Assembly: GCA_018398765.1 (NCBI GenBank)
Contig: JAHBMJ010002795.1
Span: 1-15,878 of the forward strand
Direction: 5' to 3'
Length of the DNA: 15,878 bases
Source of the DNA: Chromera velia
Lineage: Eukaryota > Sar > Chromeraceae
In this document: positions 1 to 10,293 of the stretch, one piece after another
How the letters are laid out: each line of letters begins with the position of its first letter
Numbering within the stretch: the stretch's first letter is position 1
The notes under the pieces: generated by a model
Told to the model about the DNA's origin: nothing
The model's input: the letters and a program-made list of their open reading frames with translations, nothing else
The model's database searches: none
Translations under genes and position numbers: made by a program

Positions 1-115
1 TGGAGGGGGGGGGTCCGACCTGCTCTGCAGGTTTGCGTCCAAAATGTGTCTAGGAGTGTTTCCTAGACACATTTTGGACGCAAACCTGCAGAGCAGGTCG
101 GACCCCCCCCCTCCA
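1..115. repeat. Perfect 55-bp inverted repeat (fold-back hairpin)
   Basis: Bases 1-55 are exactly complementary to 61-115, with a 5-base loop (gtgtt, 56-60). Each arm begins or ends in a run of nine G or C. Each arm also contains its own small palindrome, acctgc-tct-gcaggt at 18-32, mirrored at 84-98. The repeat ends exactly at the first base of the window, so the true arm may be longer. It could be a fold-back or MITE-like element, or a fold-back artefact of sequencing or assembly at a contig end. No transposase is nearby. Confidence 0.9.
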
Positions 116-117
116 TC

Positions 118-149
118 AGGGGTACGAAATTGGGCCGCTTCGTACCCCT
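118..149. repeat. 11-bp stem-loop next to the fold-back repeat
   Basis: Bases 118-128 (aggggtacgaa) pair perfectly with 139-149 (ttcgtacccct) around the 10-base loop attgggccgc. It lies two bases after the large inverted repeat, so the two hairpins may belong to one structured repeat unit. No function can be read from the sequence. Confidence 0.75.
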
Positions 150-306
150 ACGAGAGGGTCCACCCCCCCTTGTTGCCGGTGGAACGACACAAAACGAACT
201 GACCTGATTGAGCGATCCAAACCAGTCCGCCAACCCTTCTAGTTGTCGGACAACTCCTTTGCACCGAGGCAACCACTCCCACGAGCAACCAGAGGTGTCC
301 AGCCAA

Positions 307-344
307 CACAGATACCGGAGGGGGAAAAAACTCCGGAATCTGTG
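307..344. repeat. 14-bp stem-loop with one mismatch
   Basis: Bases 307-320 (cacagataccggag) pair with 331-344 (ctccggaatctgtg), with a single A-A mismatch at 314/337 and a 10-base loop ggggaaaaaa. It is the third hairpin in the first 350 bases. There is no T-run after it, so it is not a bacterial-type terminator. Confidence 0.75.
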
Positions 345-1560
345 ACCCCTCCAAAAATGAGGTTCTGGAATAAAAAGCTAAACACAATTTTGTCGTTGTC
401 AAGCCTTCCAATACAATCCAATAGAACGTTTGACAACGAGATTTTGTGGATAGAGGCCCATTCTGTTGACCCGACTTTCTGAGTGGAGGAGAACTTTCTG
501 AAGACCTGACTGAGAATTTTTCAGATCGGCATTTTGATGGGTCAGCGCACAGCCGGGAAGTGCTTTTTGGCCTTGGTGGCTGGCCGGGCCCTGGCCCGCA
601 ATGCGTAGCTTGCCTTCCGGGGCTGTCACATGGTTGGCCGATCTAGAATCGGCTCCCAAAATCGGCTTTCCGTCGAATGTTTCAAGTCGATCAGAGCACG
701 ACCTAGTGCCGCCTCTCTCCCATCACACAGACTTGCTCTCCAGCGATGAAAGTAGGCTTTATCGAAAACCCAGAGGATGGGCTTCTTTGCTTTTTCTTAG
801 GTTTTATATATTATGACATTTACTCTACTGGTTGCCCTGAGAGAGCAATTTCGATCTTCCATCATGAAGGGTATGCACGGCCCGTCTCCACACAAAGGGG
901 CCTACAAAGTTGCCCCAGTAAAGCTTCCATTGAATCTCTTCCATGCGTGTGCTCTAACAAGCTCTAGATGAGGAGCTGGAAAGGCTTTCTGGATGAGGGG
1001 GCCAGCTTTGGGTGGCCAGAAGGTGAGCCACTTTATGAATTTTTGCATATCTGTGCTGTAGGTCAGACTGAGCTTTTCTCGGAGGACCGTTTGTCGGTGC
1101 TTGGGTTTTGTAAAGAAGCATTACGGCTGGTAATCTCGGGTAATCTGAAGTTGTGGGAGTGAGGCGCAGCTCTTGTTTGCATGAGAATTTGGAGGTAGGG
1201 CTCCTGGGTGGACTAAGACCCAGTGGCCAGTGCCGGGCCTCACCCAGAAAAAACAAGAACGCTATGATGGCCGGTCGTGGGCAAGGCCCTCTGGCTAGAG
1301 GCCATGGATCGATCAGGCTTTCAGAAGCTAAGCATTTACCTCTTGCACGGTCATATTGCTCAACATTTGTTTGGTTGAACTGCTTTCTGTAGGTGTTAAA
1401 TCGGCAGATCTGTTTGCGGACATTCATTCTTACCTTTCATGGGGGTTGCCCGCTGTGTGCTCCCTCCTTACATCAGTATACGGATTCGGCGTATTCCATT
1501 AGAAGTAAAAGTTAGCTTGTTTGTGCATTACACTGCGCATTGTCACATGCCTGCAGAGTC
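345..1560. other. Region without a supported gene
   Basis: Only short open frames are present. The longest runs on the minus strand from an ATG at 1427 to 954 (157 codons). Its predicted protein is rich in Pro, Arg and Ser, ends in a serine run, and shows no domain I recognise. I take it as chance, or at best an unknown small gene. A short palindrome (cgggcc-ct-ggcccg) lies near 585-598. I see no RNA gene and no recognisable transposon end. Confidence 0.5.
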
Positions 1561-1800
1561 TGCAATCACTCCCCGATATATCAACATACTATAACTCTTT
1601 TAATTCACTCACGTCCAACAATTTCCAACATACACATCACAAACCCATTAAACCTTATCTTTAAAAGTTGTTCATACTTTCATGCAAATAAGAAACAATA
1701 AATAGAATCATTCTAAGTGCTTTAAAGACTTAGTTTTTTATATAAAATTTAGTATGATATATAAAAAATTAAAAGTCACTTTCTAGTACAAAAGTTTCAA
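1560..1800. other. AT-rich island
   Basis: By eye this stretch is strongly AT-rich, including ttttttatataaaattt and atataaaaaatt near 1735-1770, while DNA on both sides is balanced or GC-rich. It has no open frame of note. It could be a promoter-like or spacer region, the edge of an inserted repeat, or a matrix-attachment-like stretch. Nothing in it settles which. Confidence 0.6.
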
Positions 1801-2080
1801 TTGTCAGTACAGTCAGTTAATTCCTGGCCCTCTCCTATTAGAGGACCACAGCGAATACGTCTCCGTGACGTACTTGTCTAGACTGATACAGATAATCTGA
1901 AATAAATATCTGATTAGTCTTTTCACCAGACAGAAAATCTATGAACTCCCACAGTCCACAGTACGCTCCTACTGGTGGCCTCGTGCATTACTCAAAGTAC
2001 AAGAGAACCATAGAGAGACATAAAGCACAATACAGATCCTACACATGAAGTTCTGTCAATCCCTAGATCAAGTCTCTCAT

Positions 2081-2183
2081 TCAGACGGACGGTAATCGCC
2101 GTGCACGTCTGTCTGACTGTCTAAAAATTAATTCAGGACCGGAATTAATTCTGAAGCCTCCGATGGCATAACCGCACCATCGG
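2081..2183. repeat. Cluster of three stem-loops
   Basis: Three hairpins follow one another in about 100 bases. The first pairs 2081-2091 (tcagacggacg) with 2106-2116 (cgtctgtctga), with one G-T type mismatch. The second pairs 2126-2134 (aattaattc) with 2142-2150 (gaattaatt), perfect over 9 bp with a 7-base loop. The third pairs 2160-2166 (ccgatgg) with 2177-2183 (ccatcgg), perfect over 7 bp with a 10-base loop. Such packing suggests a structured RNA or a nested palindromic repeat, but no known family is recognised. Confidence 0.7.
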
Positions 2184-3629
2184 CCTATTTAGATCCCATA
2201 TGAAGCCCCGGAGCATACACCACCATGGTGAGTGCCTCGGGTGTATTTCTAACGCCAAAGTGCATGCAGGCCATACTATGGAACTCACATCATGCACATC
2301 TCTGTCGCAGGCGCCCTGCCACCCCATGTGGACGGGCCGCTGCATGCGCGTCGCTCCTTTCTCTGGCTTGGGGTGAAGGGACGAATGGAAATACCGGGAC
2401 CAGAATTCACCTTCCGCGAATCCGACCAGGAACGGGCTGTCGTTTACTTTCACACACCCCCTCCCAAGCCCCTGAGGAAAGACTATGGAGCACGCAGCAT
2501 AACACACACCCCTCTGATGAGGAGGAATCGGGAAGTATGAGAAAAGACCTTTCTTTAATCACCCGGTTCCCTAATTTTCCTTATCCTATTTTCCTGTCGC
2601 ACAGGCACAAAAGGATTACTCATGTATCGTTTACCTCTTCTCTCCTCATTCCTTTTTCTCATGCTTTCACGCGCCGTCCTCTTCAGACGTCATTTATTAT
2701 CCTTTAACAAGTGAGAGCACACCGGGCTCACGCGTATGCAGGGTATACGGGAAATGGATACCAGCCAACCGGGCTGGAAGAACGGGATAAAACGAAACCA
2801 CACCGGGAAAAGCGAAAAAGAACAGCACAGAAGAACATAGGCCCCTAGCCCATGCCTGCTTATGCTAACGAACGCATGGGACACACAGCCCATCTGCCTC
2901 CAGATGGAGCCCCGCCCCACACGCAGAAAACCGAAGTTATCTAGATGGAGCCTGCGCTACCTGTCATGCTTCCTGCTCCGGACGGACCCTGCTCTGAACG
3001 TTCGAAAGAAATAAAAGAAAGACAGGCAAACAAAACATAAGCATTCCTCATGCAAACCAAAATGCAGTTCTCTGGAGCCCAAGAGCCTTTGACAGCCTCA
3101 GCATGCCCTGTCCCCTGGCAAGGAGACCCATTCTCCCCGAGCAGGTCTGTCAAAAGCAAAGTCCTTACCACCTTCTCCCAAAATTCTTCTTTTCCTTCTT
3201 TCACGTACTCGGATCCACGGTATGTGTGGATGGCCACTGACCACCACAAAAGGAAGGGAAAATGTTCTGCATGCCGTGCCTACCCTACTCTAGTTTAGGT
3301 CGGCAATGGGTTAGGCCCTCTAATGCAAACCTGTAGCTCAAGGAAAACATGACTGCGAAAGGTCTCTGCCTCCATAGACAGGCCGGGAAGGCCTTTCCCT
3401 CCCGGCTCCTTTCCGTCTGTAAAAACGAATTGAATAAGGAAAAACCCGAAGATGCCCATACCCGGCTAGCGTGCACCAACCATGCACGCCCCTATGAAGC
3501 GATGAGCTTCCCCGGGCCGTGCAAAAATCCAAACAAAGAAGAAAGAGGGAGAGAAAACAAACATACAAAACCGAACTGCACTTCAAGGAAGGTGCCCCCG
3601 TGGTACCCCCTACCCCTTCACGCATGCCC
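2184..3629. other. Region without a supported gene; possible splice signals at 2228-2310
   Basis: No open frame here shows a recognisable domain. One plus-strand frame (2225-2707, 160 codons) starts in a good eukaryotic context (ccaccATGG) but its predicted protein is of mixed, non-domain character. The ATG runs directly into a strong 5' splice consensus, GTGAGT at 2228-2233. A good 3' splice site (ctctgtcgcag) ends at 2310. Joining these gives only a short frame ending near 2377. I do not call a gene. Confidence 0.4.
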
Positions 3630-5150
3630 TGCGGAAACAGTTAGAATCACAGGAGAGCCACCACGCACTCCCTTGACCTTCTGGGGAAAGGATTTCATAA
3701 ATATAAAACTATAAAACCGAATATACCCGGGCTTACACTCACCCTTAACCTGACCTCCTAAAGCGGAGGACAGGCTTCAGGCAGGATGAGATGCCGGCAG
3801 AGGAAAGAAGCGCCCACAACATACCTGAGCTCTCATTCTCACCCAAGATGCCCCCTGCACTTGGATCAGATCTCTCTTGCATGGCAGTTACACATCTGAC
3901 TAGGATAGTTCATCATGAATGCAGGACGCCCTTGCAATCCTGCTAAAGCGCGGTGCATAGAGAGACGAGACAAAGAGACAAAAAGTTTCAGTGTGCGCAC
4001 AGCGGTCTTTCCCCCTGCCTAGGCTGCCACCTGCCAGACGTGATGCTCCCCATGAGCACCCTCCCCCCTTTCTATCTACATTCTCCCATGGATTCACTCG
4101 GAGGTGATGCAAAGCCCTGCAGGGAGTGAGACAAAAGTACAGATCAAAGCGTTGGTCAGGCAGCATGCTAACTCCATCACCGCAACAGAGCGCAAACAGG
4201 CAGCCAGATCATGAATGAGCGCAAACAAAAATCTTTCACGCTCCCCATGCCAGCTGACAGCGTTCTTTCAGGCTGCCTAACTGGTCTGGCCAGGCCCATT
4301 CTGCTCAAAACGGAGGAAGGAAAGCGCACAGGGATCGGACTGCTTGAGTGCTTCGGGCACTCACCTTCGCCATGTAAACAGCCCATCTGTTTCCTGCGCA
4401 TGGATTTCTTATGTAGACAGGCACCAAACACGGAGTGCAAGACAACGGATGCAAACAGACAGGCCCCCCTGGGTAATGCCTCCTCATGAACGTTGGATCC
4501 ACCCGCCTATACACCCCACGTAATTGACCATAATCTACGATCGTTTGTTCTACCCGAGCTGCCCCAAACAAAATTTAATGCTCGGATTACATGAATTTGG
4601 GGCTGCCTATTGCATGGCCTCATGCATTGCCCGAGCATTGGATGCTTTACCTATGATGCAGAGGCACATACGTCAACTACGCCAGAGCACGGAAAACAAA
4701 CAAACAAAACACAAATACAAACAGGACGAGGCAGAACAGGATAACTACCGAACATGTATGGCTACGGAGGTGTATGGAAGGGTGCAGCGGGAGAGGACCC
4801 ACTCCTCTGGCTTTCTTGCTTTCCTGCCTAACTCTTCTTGCTCTCCTGCCTGGCTGAGCCCATGCCCACCCAGCAGGAGACCCCTTGTCTCCTACCCCTC
4901 TTTCTTGTCACCGCCCCATCTAGTTGCCTATCTGGGAGAACAGATTAACGAGAAAGAGAAACGGATAAAAAGGGACGAACAGTACCTCTGGCCTATCTAG
5001 CTCCTTCTATACCCGAACCCAAACCCCAGTCGTCCCCACCCTGAGTGAAAAACCAAAACCCTATACACGCCTACCTGCAAAGGGACAACAGAGGGGAAAG
5101 AGCAGACGACAAAAACAGGACATAAAAGAGAGAAAGAAAAAGGCCCCGCA
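3630..5150 (-). repeat. 3' LTR of the copia element (right boundary probable, left boundary only a candidate)
   Basis: The boundary at 5150 is supported. On the minus strand, TG at 5150-5149 (TGCGGGGCC...) follows directly after a 12-base all-purine tract, as expected where plus-strand priming defines the LTR start. The left boundary at 3630 is a weak candidate: it reads TGCGG, which with CCGCA at 5146-5150 would form 5-bp terminal inverted repeats and a 1521-bp LTR. A 5-base match is expected by chance several times in 5 kb, and another lies near 1414. The partner LTR is outside the window, so neither end can be confirmed. Within the interval I see no coding domain. An A-rich stretch with repeated AAAC units lies near 4697-4725. 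Confidence 0.35.
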
Positions 5151-5162
5151 CCCCTCCCCTCC
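5151..5162 (-). promoter_or_regulatory. Polypurine tract (plus-strand primer site)
   Basis: The minus strand reads ggaggggagggg, 12 purines with no interruption, ending directly before a TG dinucleotide at 5150. It starts 21 bases after the TAA that closes the RNase H frame (5184-5186). In LTR retrotransposons this tract resists RNase H and primes second-strand DNA synthesis, and its 3' end marks the start of the 3' LTR. Position, composition and the following TG all agree. Confidence 0.75.
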
Positions 5163-5183
5163 AGAAGTTCCACGCCGCCAAAC

Positions 5184-6092
5184 TTACGCCATCTCCCCAC
5201 TGGAGAGGGCGCACTTGGTCATCACGTTTGCCACGTTCCTCGATCGTGCAATCCACTGGAGATCTGCCCCAAGGACACGTATCTCCTGAATGCACCACTC
5301 CAAAACACCCTGCATGGTCGTATTGGTCTGGGCCTTGCCAGACTGGAACTGGTCGTGGAGGGGGCCGGAGTCCGTGTAGACGATCACACGGACCTTCTTG
5401 AGGCCCCACATTGCCTTAACGAGGGCAACGATGCCGAAGAGCTTCTTGAGCAGAAACTCAAAGGCAAGTACCTCCCCAGCGGTGGAAGACCCGACCTTCC
5501 TGCCCGCCCTCTTGGTAGCCCACGCGATCCAGCTCTCCAGGAGGGACCGCAGGTCCCCTCGTAGCTCGATCGAGTGCAGGATCCTGACAACATAACCCAA
5601 CTGTGCAGCGTAAGTCGCGAACTTGAACGCTGTGTCAAAATATGCGTGCACTACGGGCACGAGCCCCACGCTCGTAAAAACCTGCTTGTCAGGGTGCCCC
5701 TTCAGCATCTCGATGATGCGCACGACCGTCTTGAAGACGCGCCTGGAGGGCTTCAAAATCGACTGCGCTACTGTGTGGCCCCACACCGTATGGAGCGGAT
5801 TCATCCTCAACCCCCACTGCAGAGTCCCGACTCCAGCACGGATCGGCTTCTCATACTGGTTGTCAACCTCTTCCTCGGTGGAAGACTCAGCACTCTTGCC
5901 GTCCAAACCCTTCCAGGGTTTGCTCGGACGCTTCTCCTTCAAAATCTCCCATAGAGGAGCGGTGTTGGTGTTCTCGAGGTACGAGACCTGAGAGAGGTGA
6001 ATCTCCCCCGTGGAGACTCTAGAGATGTCCACTCCAGAAAACTTCCTCTCTGATCCCTCCCTGATCACACACACGGACCCAAAGCCCGGCCT
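5184..6092 (-). CDS. pol: Reverse transcriptase C-terminal part, connection and RNase H (copia pol, final segment)
   Basis: This segment ends pol. RNase H removes the RNA strand after reverse transcription. It begins directly after an in-frame TAG (6093-6095) in the same frame as the RT segment, and closes with TAA at 5184-5186. Numbering from codon 6074, residues 13-30 (SGVDISRVSTGEIHLSQV) match the copia block after the RT active site, and residues 82-88 (VGTLQWG) match the connection. RNase H carboxylates are Asp147 (YFDTAF, at 5636), Glu201 (SSTAGEVLAFE, at 5474) and Asp235 (VYTDSGP, at 5372). The last expected Asp, in the usual AD-x-LTK motif, is Asn283 (VANVMTK, codon AAC at 5228), which may cripple activity. 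The polypurine tract follows 21 bases downstream. The domain call is firm; activity is doubtful. Confidence 0.85.
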   Translation of the reverse strand, partial: RPGFGSVCVIREGSERKFSGVDISRVSTGEIHLSQVSYLENTNTAPLWEILKEKRPSKPWKGLDGKSAESSTEEEVDNQYEKPIRAGVGTLQWGLRMNPLHTVWGHTVAQSILKPSRRVFKTVVRIIEMLKGHPDKQVFTSVGLVPVVHAYFDTAFKFATYAAQLGYVVRILHSIELRGDLRSLLESWIAWATKRAGRKVGSSTAGEVLAFEFLLKKLFGIVALVKAMWGLKKVRVIVYTDSGPLHDQFQSGKAQTNTTMQGVLEWCIQEIRVLGADLQWIARSRNVANVMTKCALSSGEMA

Positions 6093-7526
6093 CTAATTGA
6101 GGATCTCCTGAAGGGCCTTATGCTCCTTCGGTGGGGCTCCAGTCAGCAAATCGTCTATCCAATTCATGACGATGGCTTGGGCTTTCCCTCCCTCAGGGGG
6201 AGCCTTGACTGCGATGGCCGTGTCTACGCGCTTGAACCCCAACTCCTTGCACACCCCCTCCAAGTTATGGTTGAAAAGCTGGGCCGCACAGGGCAGTCCG
6301 TAGAGGCCCATCTCCACCAAGCACGTGCCCCTGGGCTCGTACTCGGCCGCCATCCTCCTCAGCTCCTCGTACCTATCGTCAGGGATGTCCTTAAAGGGGT
6401 TTTCCTTTAGGACTCGAGGCAGCACAGAGGGCAGTGTCGCGCCAACCCGCTCGGCGTTGTGATCCTTGGAGGTCAAGAAGGCAGCGCTCACATCCGCCGC
6501 CCCTATCTCCATTCCTGTGGACACAATGAAAAGGCAGACGGTGTTGATCCCCGCGATGGATGGCGTTCCGACGTATGTGTCAACGAGTTGGCCATCCAGG
6601 AAGCCCTTTATGAAAAACCTTGCCTTAGGCTTCCGGGCTCCATCGTCCGTCTCTTTCAAAGTGCATCGCCAGCCCATGCCGACGACCGCCCGAACCTCGT
6701 TCCTCTTGACCTTTCTGCTGAGCGTCCGATTTCCCACAATGTTCACCAGCCACTCCTTCAGGGCAGCGAGCTTGTGAGACCCCGAGTCTATCTCCTTCTT
6801 TGTGGCGGGGAGCTGGGTAGAGCCCTTCTTAAAACGGCTCATCTCCTCCTCGTACACGGCAGCTCCCGTGAACAGGAATCCTGACCGAGGGTTCCTGGAT
6901 GAAAGGCAAGACAGGTGAGGAAGACTGTACCACCTACTTCTGGTGGGGCTCTTGGGTGTCCCAGCCCATTTGGGACTGCCCTCTTCCCTCTCCCATGCCA
7001 TCACCCCAGCGAACAACGGAATGCCTCTCTCCTCCCGGAAATCATCATTCCAGTTCCTCCCCGTCACCTCGGGCACTCTCCTTGCCCGCTCCTCCCTCAA
7101 AACCTCCATCGCACAGAGGGTGTTGAACCGCTCCCACTGCGGGCCTTGCAAAACCTCATCCACCTTATTCATCTCCTCAACCTCCTCTTTGGGCGGGTTC
7201 TGCCTCACGGTGGGTCCTTCTCCTGCCCTGGGAAGTTTCCGACCCCCCAGGACACCCCACTCATCATCCGAGGAGCTGCTGTCGCTCCCAGAGCCCGGGC
7301 CGCTTGCCTCAAACGTTGACAAGCTTGCTTCCGAGACATACCCGTCCCTGTCTGTAGACGTAACCATAGACGGAGGCTCCTCATCCGTCTCCACATTCTC
7401 CGCAATAGGGCCCAATGGCTCAACTCCCCCAACCTCATTCTTTTCATCAGATGCCCCCTCGGCAGCAGGAGGACCTCCATGATCCTCCGCTTGCTCCTCT
7501 CTACCTGCGTTCAAAGGAACAACAGG
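6093..7526 (-). CDS. pol: Reverse transcriptase (RVT_2, copia pol segment), closed by an in-frame TAG
   Basis: This segment carries the polymerase core that copies the element RNA into DNA. Numbering from codon 7514, the first 200 residues are acidic and low in complexity, with a serine-aspartate run. The RT fold follows: KARFFIKGF, then motif A (AADVSAAFL) with catalytic Asp341 at 6494, then the copia-type block [12 protein letters not shown], then motif C as NWIDDLL, with Asp454-Asp455 at 6155-6150 (the family norm is YVDD). All three polymerase Asp residues are present. The frame stops at TAG 6093-6095, in the middle of the RT domain, and continues unbroken in the same frame into the RNase H segment. 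Upstream, TAA at 7527-7529 separates it from the acidic linker, again in the same frame. The stops suggest decay; recoding is possible. Confidence 0.88.
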   Translation of the reverse strand, partial: PVVPLNAGREEQAEDHGGPPAAEGASDEKNEVGGVEPLGPIAENVETDEEPPSMVTSTDRDGYVSEASLSTFEASGPGSGSDSSSSDDEWGVLGGRKLPRAGEGPTVRQNPPKEEVEEMNKVDEVLQGPQWERFNTLCAMEVLREERARRVPEVTGRNWNDDFREERGIPLFAGVMAWEREEGSPKWAGTPKSPTRSRWYSLPHLSCLSSRNPRSGFLFTGAAVYEEEMSRFKKGSTQLPATKKEIDSGSHKLAALKEWLVNIVGNRTLSRKVKRNEVRAVVGMGWRCTLKETDDGARKPKARFFIKGFLDGQLVDTYVGTPSIAGINTVCLFIVSTGMEIGAADVSAAFLTSKDHNAERVGATLPSVLPRVLKENPFKDIPDDRYEELRRMAAEYEPRGTCLVEMGLYGLPCAAQLFNHNLEGVCKELGFKRVDTAIAVKAPPEGGKAQAIVMNWIDDLLTGAPPKEHKALQEILN

Positions 7527-8622
7527 TTAAGACTCAGCAGCCTCGGGGACAACAAGTGACTCCCCCTCGACAGGAGGCACAGCAGGGATAACAGAAGAGG
7601 AAGGCACAGCAGAGGAGGACGACGATGCGGAGGGGTCTGCAGAGACCGCGTCTGCAGAGCCCTTTGCACCTCCTACCCTTTCTTCCTCCGGCAGTTTCCA
7701 AACTCCAACTTCCCGGAGCTGGACGGGGTCGTCAATCATGCGTACAGCCTCTTCAGGGACTCTCCCTCCCCGAATGTTGAACACGTGCTTGATGGACGAC
7801 CGCTTCACTCTCCCATCCCTGATTTCCTTGACCTTAAAAGCGAGGGGGTCCCTTACCGACAGATCAGGTGCGAGGTCTGCCCATCCGTAGCTCCTATGCG
7901 CCTTTGAATGGAGGGCCACGAGCTTTCTCCTGTTGTCCCTCTGGACAACTGCCCCCTTCATGGGGTGGGCCTCCATCGGCTGACGATCATACGAGGAGAA
8001 CTCCAGCGCAGCTGAACCCAAAACTCTCCTCTCTTGGATGGGAGTTCCTTGTTTAGACCGGGACCTATCTGCACCCCCCGGGTGCGCGGAAGGGTCAATC
8101 GGCCTATCTTCTAGTTCCGACTCGTCACCTCTACCCCTCTCGGCAGAAGACTCTGCCCCTCTTTCGTCGTCTCCGTCATCCCCGGAGAAGATCATTCTCA
8201 CAGACAATCTTCGCGGTCGTCTGCGAGCAGATAGACAAAGGCGAGCCCTCTCCCCTATGGAGATGCCGTGATGTAGAGCTTGGGAAGATCCGGGAGGAAC
8301 GTCCCCCCCGCCATCTCCACCTCCCTTATCATCAGTCCCCCCGCCCCAGTCTCCTCCAGAATAACCCCCTAGAGGTGGGTCGTGTGGAGAATTGTCTGGA
8401 GAAGGGTCCCCTAGACCCCCATCTCTATCTGGAGGATCCCCCCCATCATCTCCATTGTTTGGGTCTGACCCGCTCGTTGGGCCCCACAGCAGAGACTCAG
8501 AAGCGAAGGTGTCTTCGTCAGTGTCCTCATCCCTCAGCACCCGAAGCACGAGCGCGAGGGGACCCTTCCCCTCCCCTTCTGTCTCTGCCTGTCTTTGCCA
8601 CAGACGCATCTGAGAGCTCCTC

Positions 8623-9210
<588 letters not shown>

Positions 9211-9213
9211 TCA

Positions 9214-9900
9214 GAGATTCATCGAAGTGGTCCACCCTTCTGGGATCTCAATCCGACGGGGCTGTGGAGGTGAGTGCAGATAAACGCCCTGGTTTTGTGA
9301 CATGATCTTCTTGAGGCTCTCCTCCTCAAGATCGAAACCCATGTCTCCAGGGAATACCCCACGTGCTTCCTGGATTTCTTTCTGCGTCCTTATAGCACTC
9401 CCGCTTCTCTACGAGTCCCCTTTGACGCCCGTCATCAGTCGGGGTGCCAAGCAGTTCTTGAGGGTGTCCAAAACCTCTCCCTGAGTGATCTCCCCCAGAT
9501 CAGGGTGGAGCATGAGCGCGAAACGACGAGTCCAAGCGTCATACACCCCCCGGCGGTACGTCATGAACACCGGCCGCTTCACCTTCCAATTGTACCCCAG
9601 GGGCTCCCCGTCGGCCTCCAGGAGGCGGTTCCCCTTCTCGTCACAAAAGACGGGGCCTGGATCCTTCACCCGCCTTCTCCCCGAAGGAGCGCGATTGTGC
9701 TGCCGCACCGTCCCAGGCGTGCGCAGCACCCCAGGGCCTGACGGGTCCAGGATGGTCCTCTTCATCGAGGAGCCGAGCGGGATAAAGAAATCCGGTAGCG
9801 GCGACTCCCCGGAGTCGACGGAAGCCCTGTTGGACACAGCAGGAGAGGGAGACCGTGCTTGGGCGCCCGCCGCCCCTACTTCCCTTACCGAGGCCTCTGC
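9214..9900 (-). CDS. Unassigned pol region downstream of integrase, broken by TAG at 9409
   Basis: Frame 0 of the polyprotein continues here between TAG 9901-9903 and TGA 9211-9213, with a further TAG at 9409-9411. The first part is basic and contains [19 protein letters not shown], then [20 protein letters not shown], then [18 protein letters not shown]. After the TAG come [17 protein letters not shown] and a Pro/Arg stretch. Ordered, charged segments alternate with short linkers. It could be a C-terminal DNA-binding extension of integrase or a domain specific to this lineage. No named family is recognised. Confidence 0.5.
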
Positions 9901-10293
9901 CTAAGCAGGGGAGGGGTCGGAGGACTCTGCAGGAGCAGGGTGAGGGAGGGAGGGAGGCAGTGCAGAGGGAAGGGCAGAGGAAGAGGGGAAGGCAGAGGAG
10001 GACGATGACGAAGCCGACGCCTGCGCCTCCTTGCTCGAAATCTCTTGATGGCCCTCACGAAGGTGTGTGAGGCGAGGGGCCTCCCGCAAGCCCATAACAC
10101 CTTCGCCCTCATCCGCCAGTTGGAAAGAAAACTTCCTCGCTGGCCACTGTGTGCCTCGCTGTAACCCCTCGTACCGTCCCACCGGAGATGTGCCCGGAAG
10201 GACTAGAGGGAATCCTCTGTGACCGAGGTCGCTCCTACCGGTCCGTCTGCGATAGCGAGCTCCCGTACCCCCCTTCTGCCTTGCAGAAGTTTT
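9901..10293 (-). CDS. Post-integrase linker with a serine run, low complexity
   Basis: The segment runs from just after TGA 10294-10296 to TAG 9901-9903. Its second half, from about 10182, reads well in polyprotein frame 0: RKFSFQLADEGEGVMGL, then a charged helix-like stretch, then a Ser/Ala/Pro low-complexity tail (ASASSSSSSAFPSSSALP). In the first part (10293-10203) the other frame, starting with EKLLQGRRGVRELAIADG, looks more protein-like. A compensating pair of shifts (+1, then back) may therefore lie between 10296 and about 10190. This part is poorly resolved. Confidence 0.4.
   Translation of the reverse strand, partial: KTSARQKGGTGARYRRRTGRSDLGHRGFPLVLPGTSPVGRYEGLQRGTQWPARKFSFQLADEGEGVMGLREAPRLTHLREGHQEISSKEAQASASSSSSSAFPSSSALPSALPPSLPHPAPAESSDPSPA

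Noticed and set aside
309-342. Rho-independent terminator
   Set aside because: A stem-loop is present, but no T-run follows and the window is eukaryotic in nature.
954-1427. Minus-strand frame of 157 codons starting with ATG
   Set aside because: No domain, Pro/Arg/Ser-biased composition with a serine run at the end, overlapped by other frames of similar kind. Length is within reach of chance in balanced-GC DNA.
2995-3015. tRNA-like B-box (gttcga)
   Set aside because: No matching A-box, no acceptor or anticodon stem could be drawn around it.
4697-4725. CRISPR array or tandem repeat in the AAAC-rich stretch
   Set aside because: Only simple A-rich microsatellite-like sequence. No regularly spaced repeats of CRISPR size occur anywhere in the window.
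4524-5000. Plus-strand frame of 158 codons in the presumed LTR region
   Set aside because: Protein has no recognisable domain and includes a low-complexity Lys/Gln stretch made by the AAAC-rich DNA. It lies antisense to the element in probable LTR sequence.
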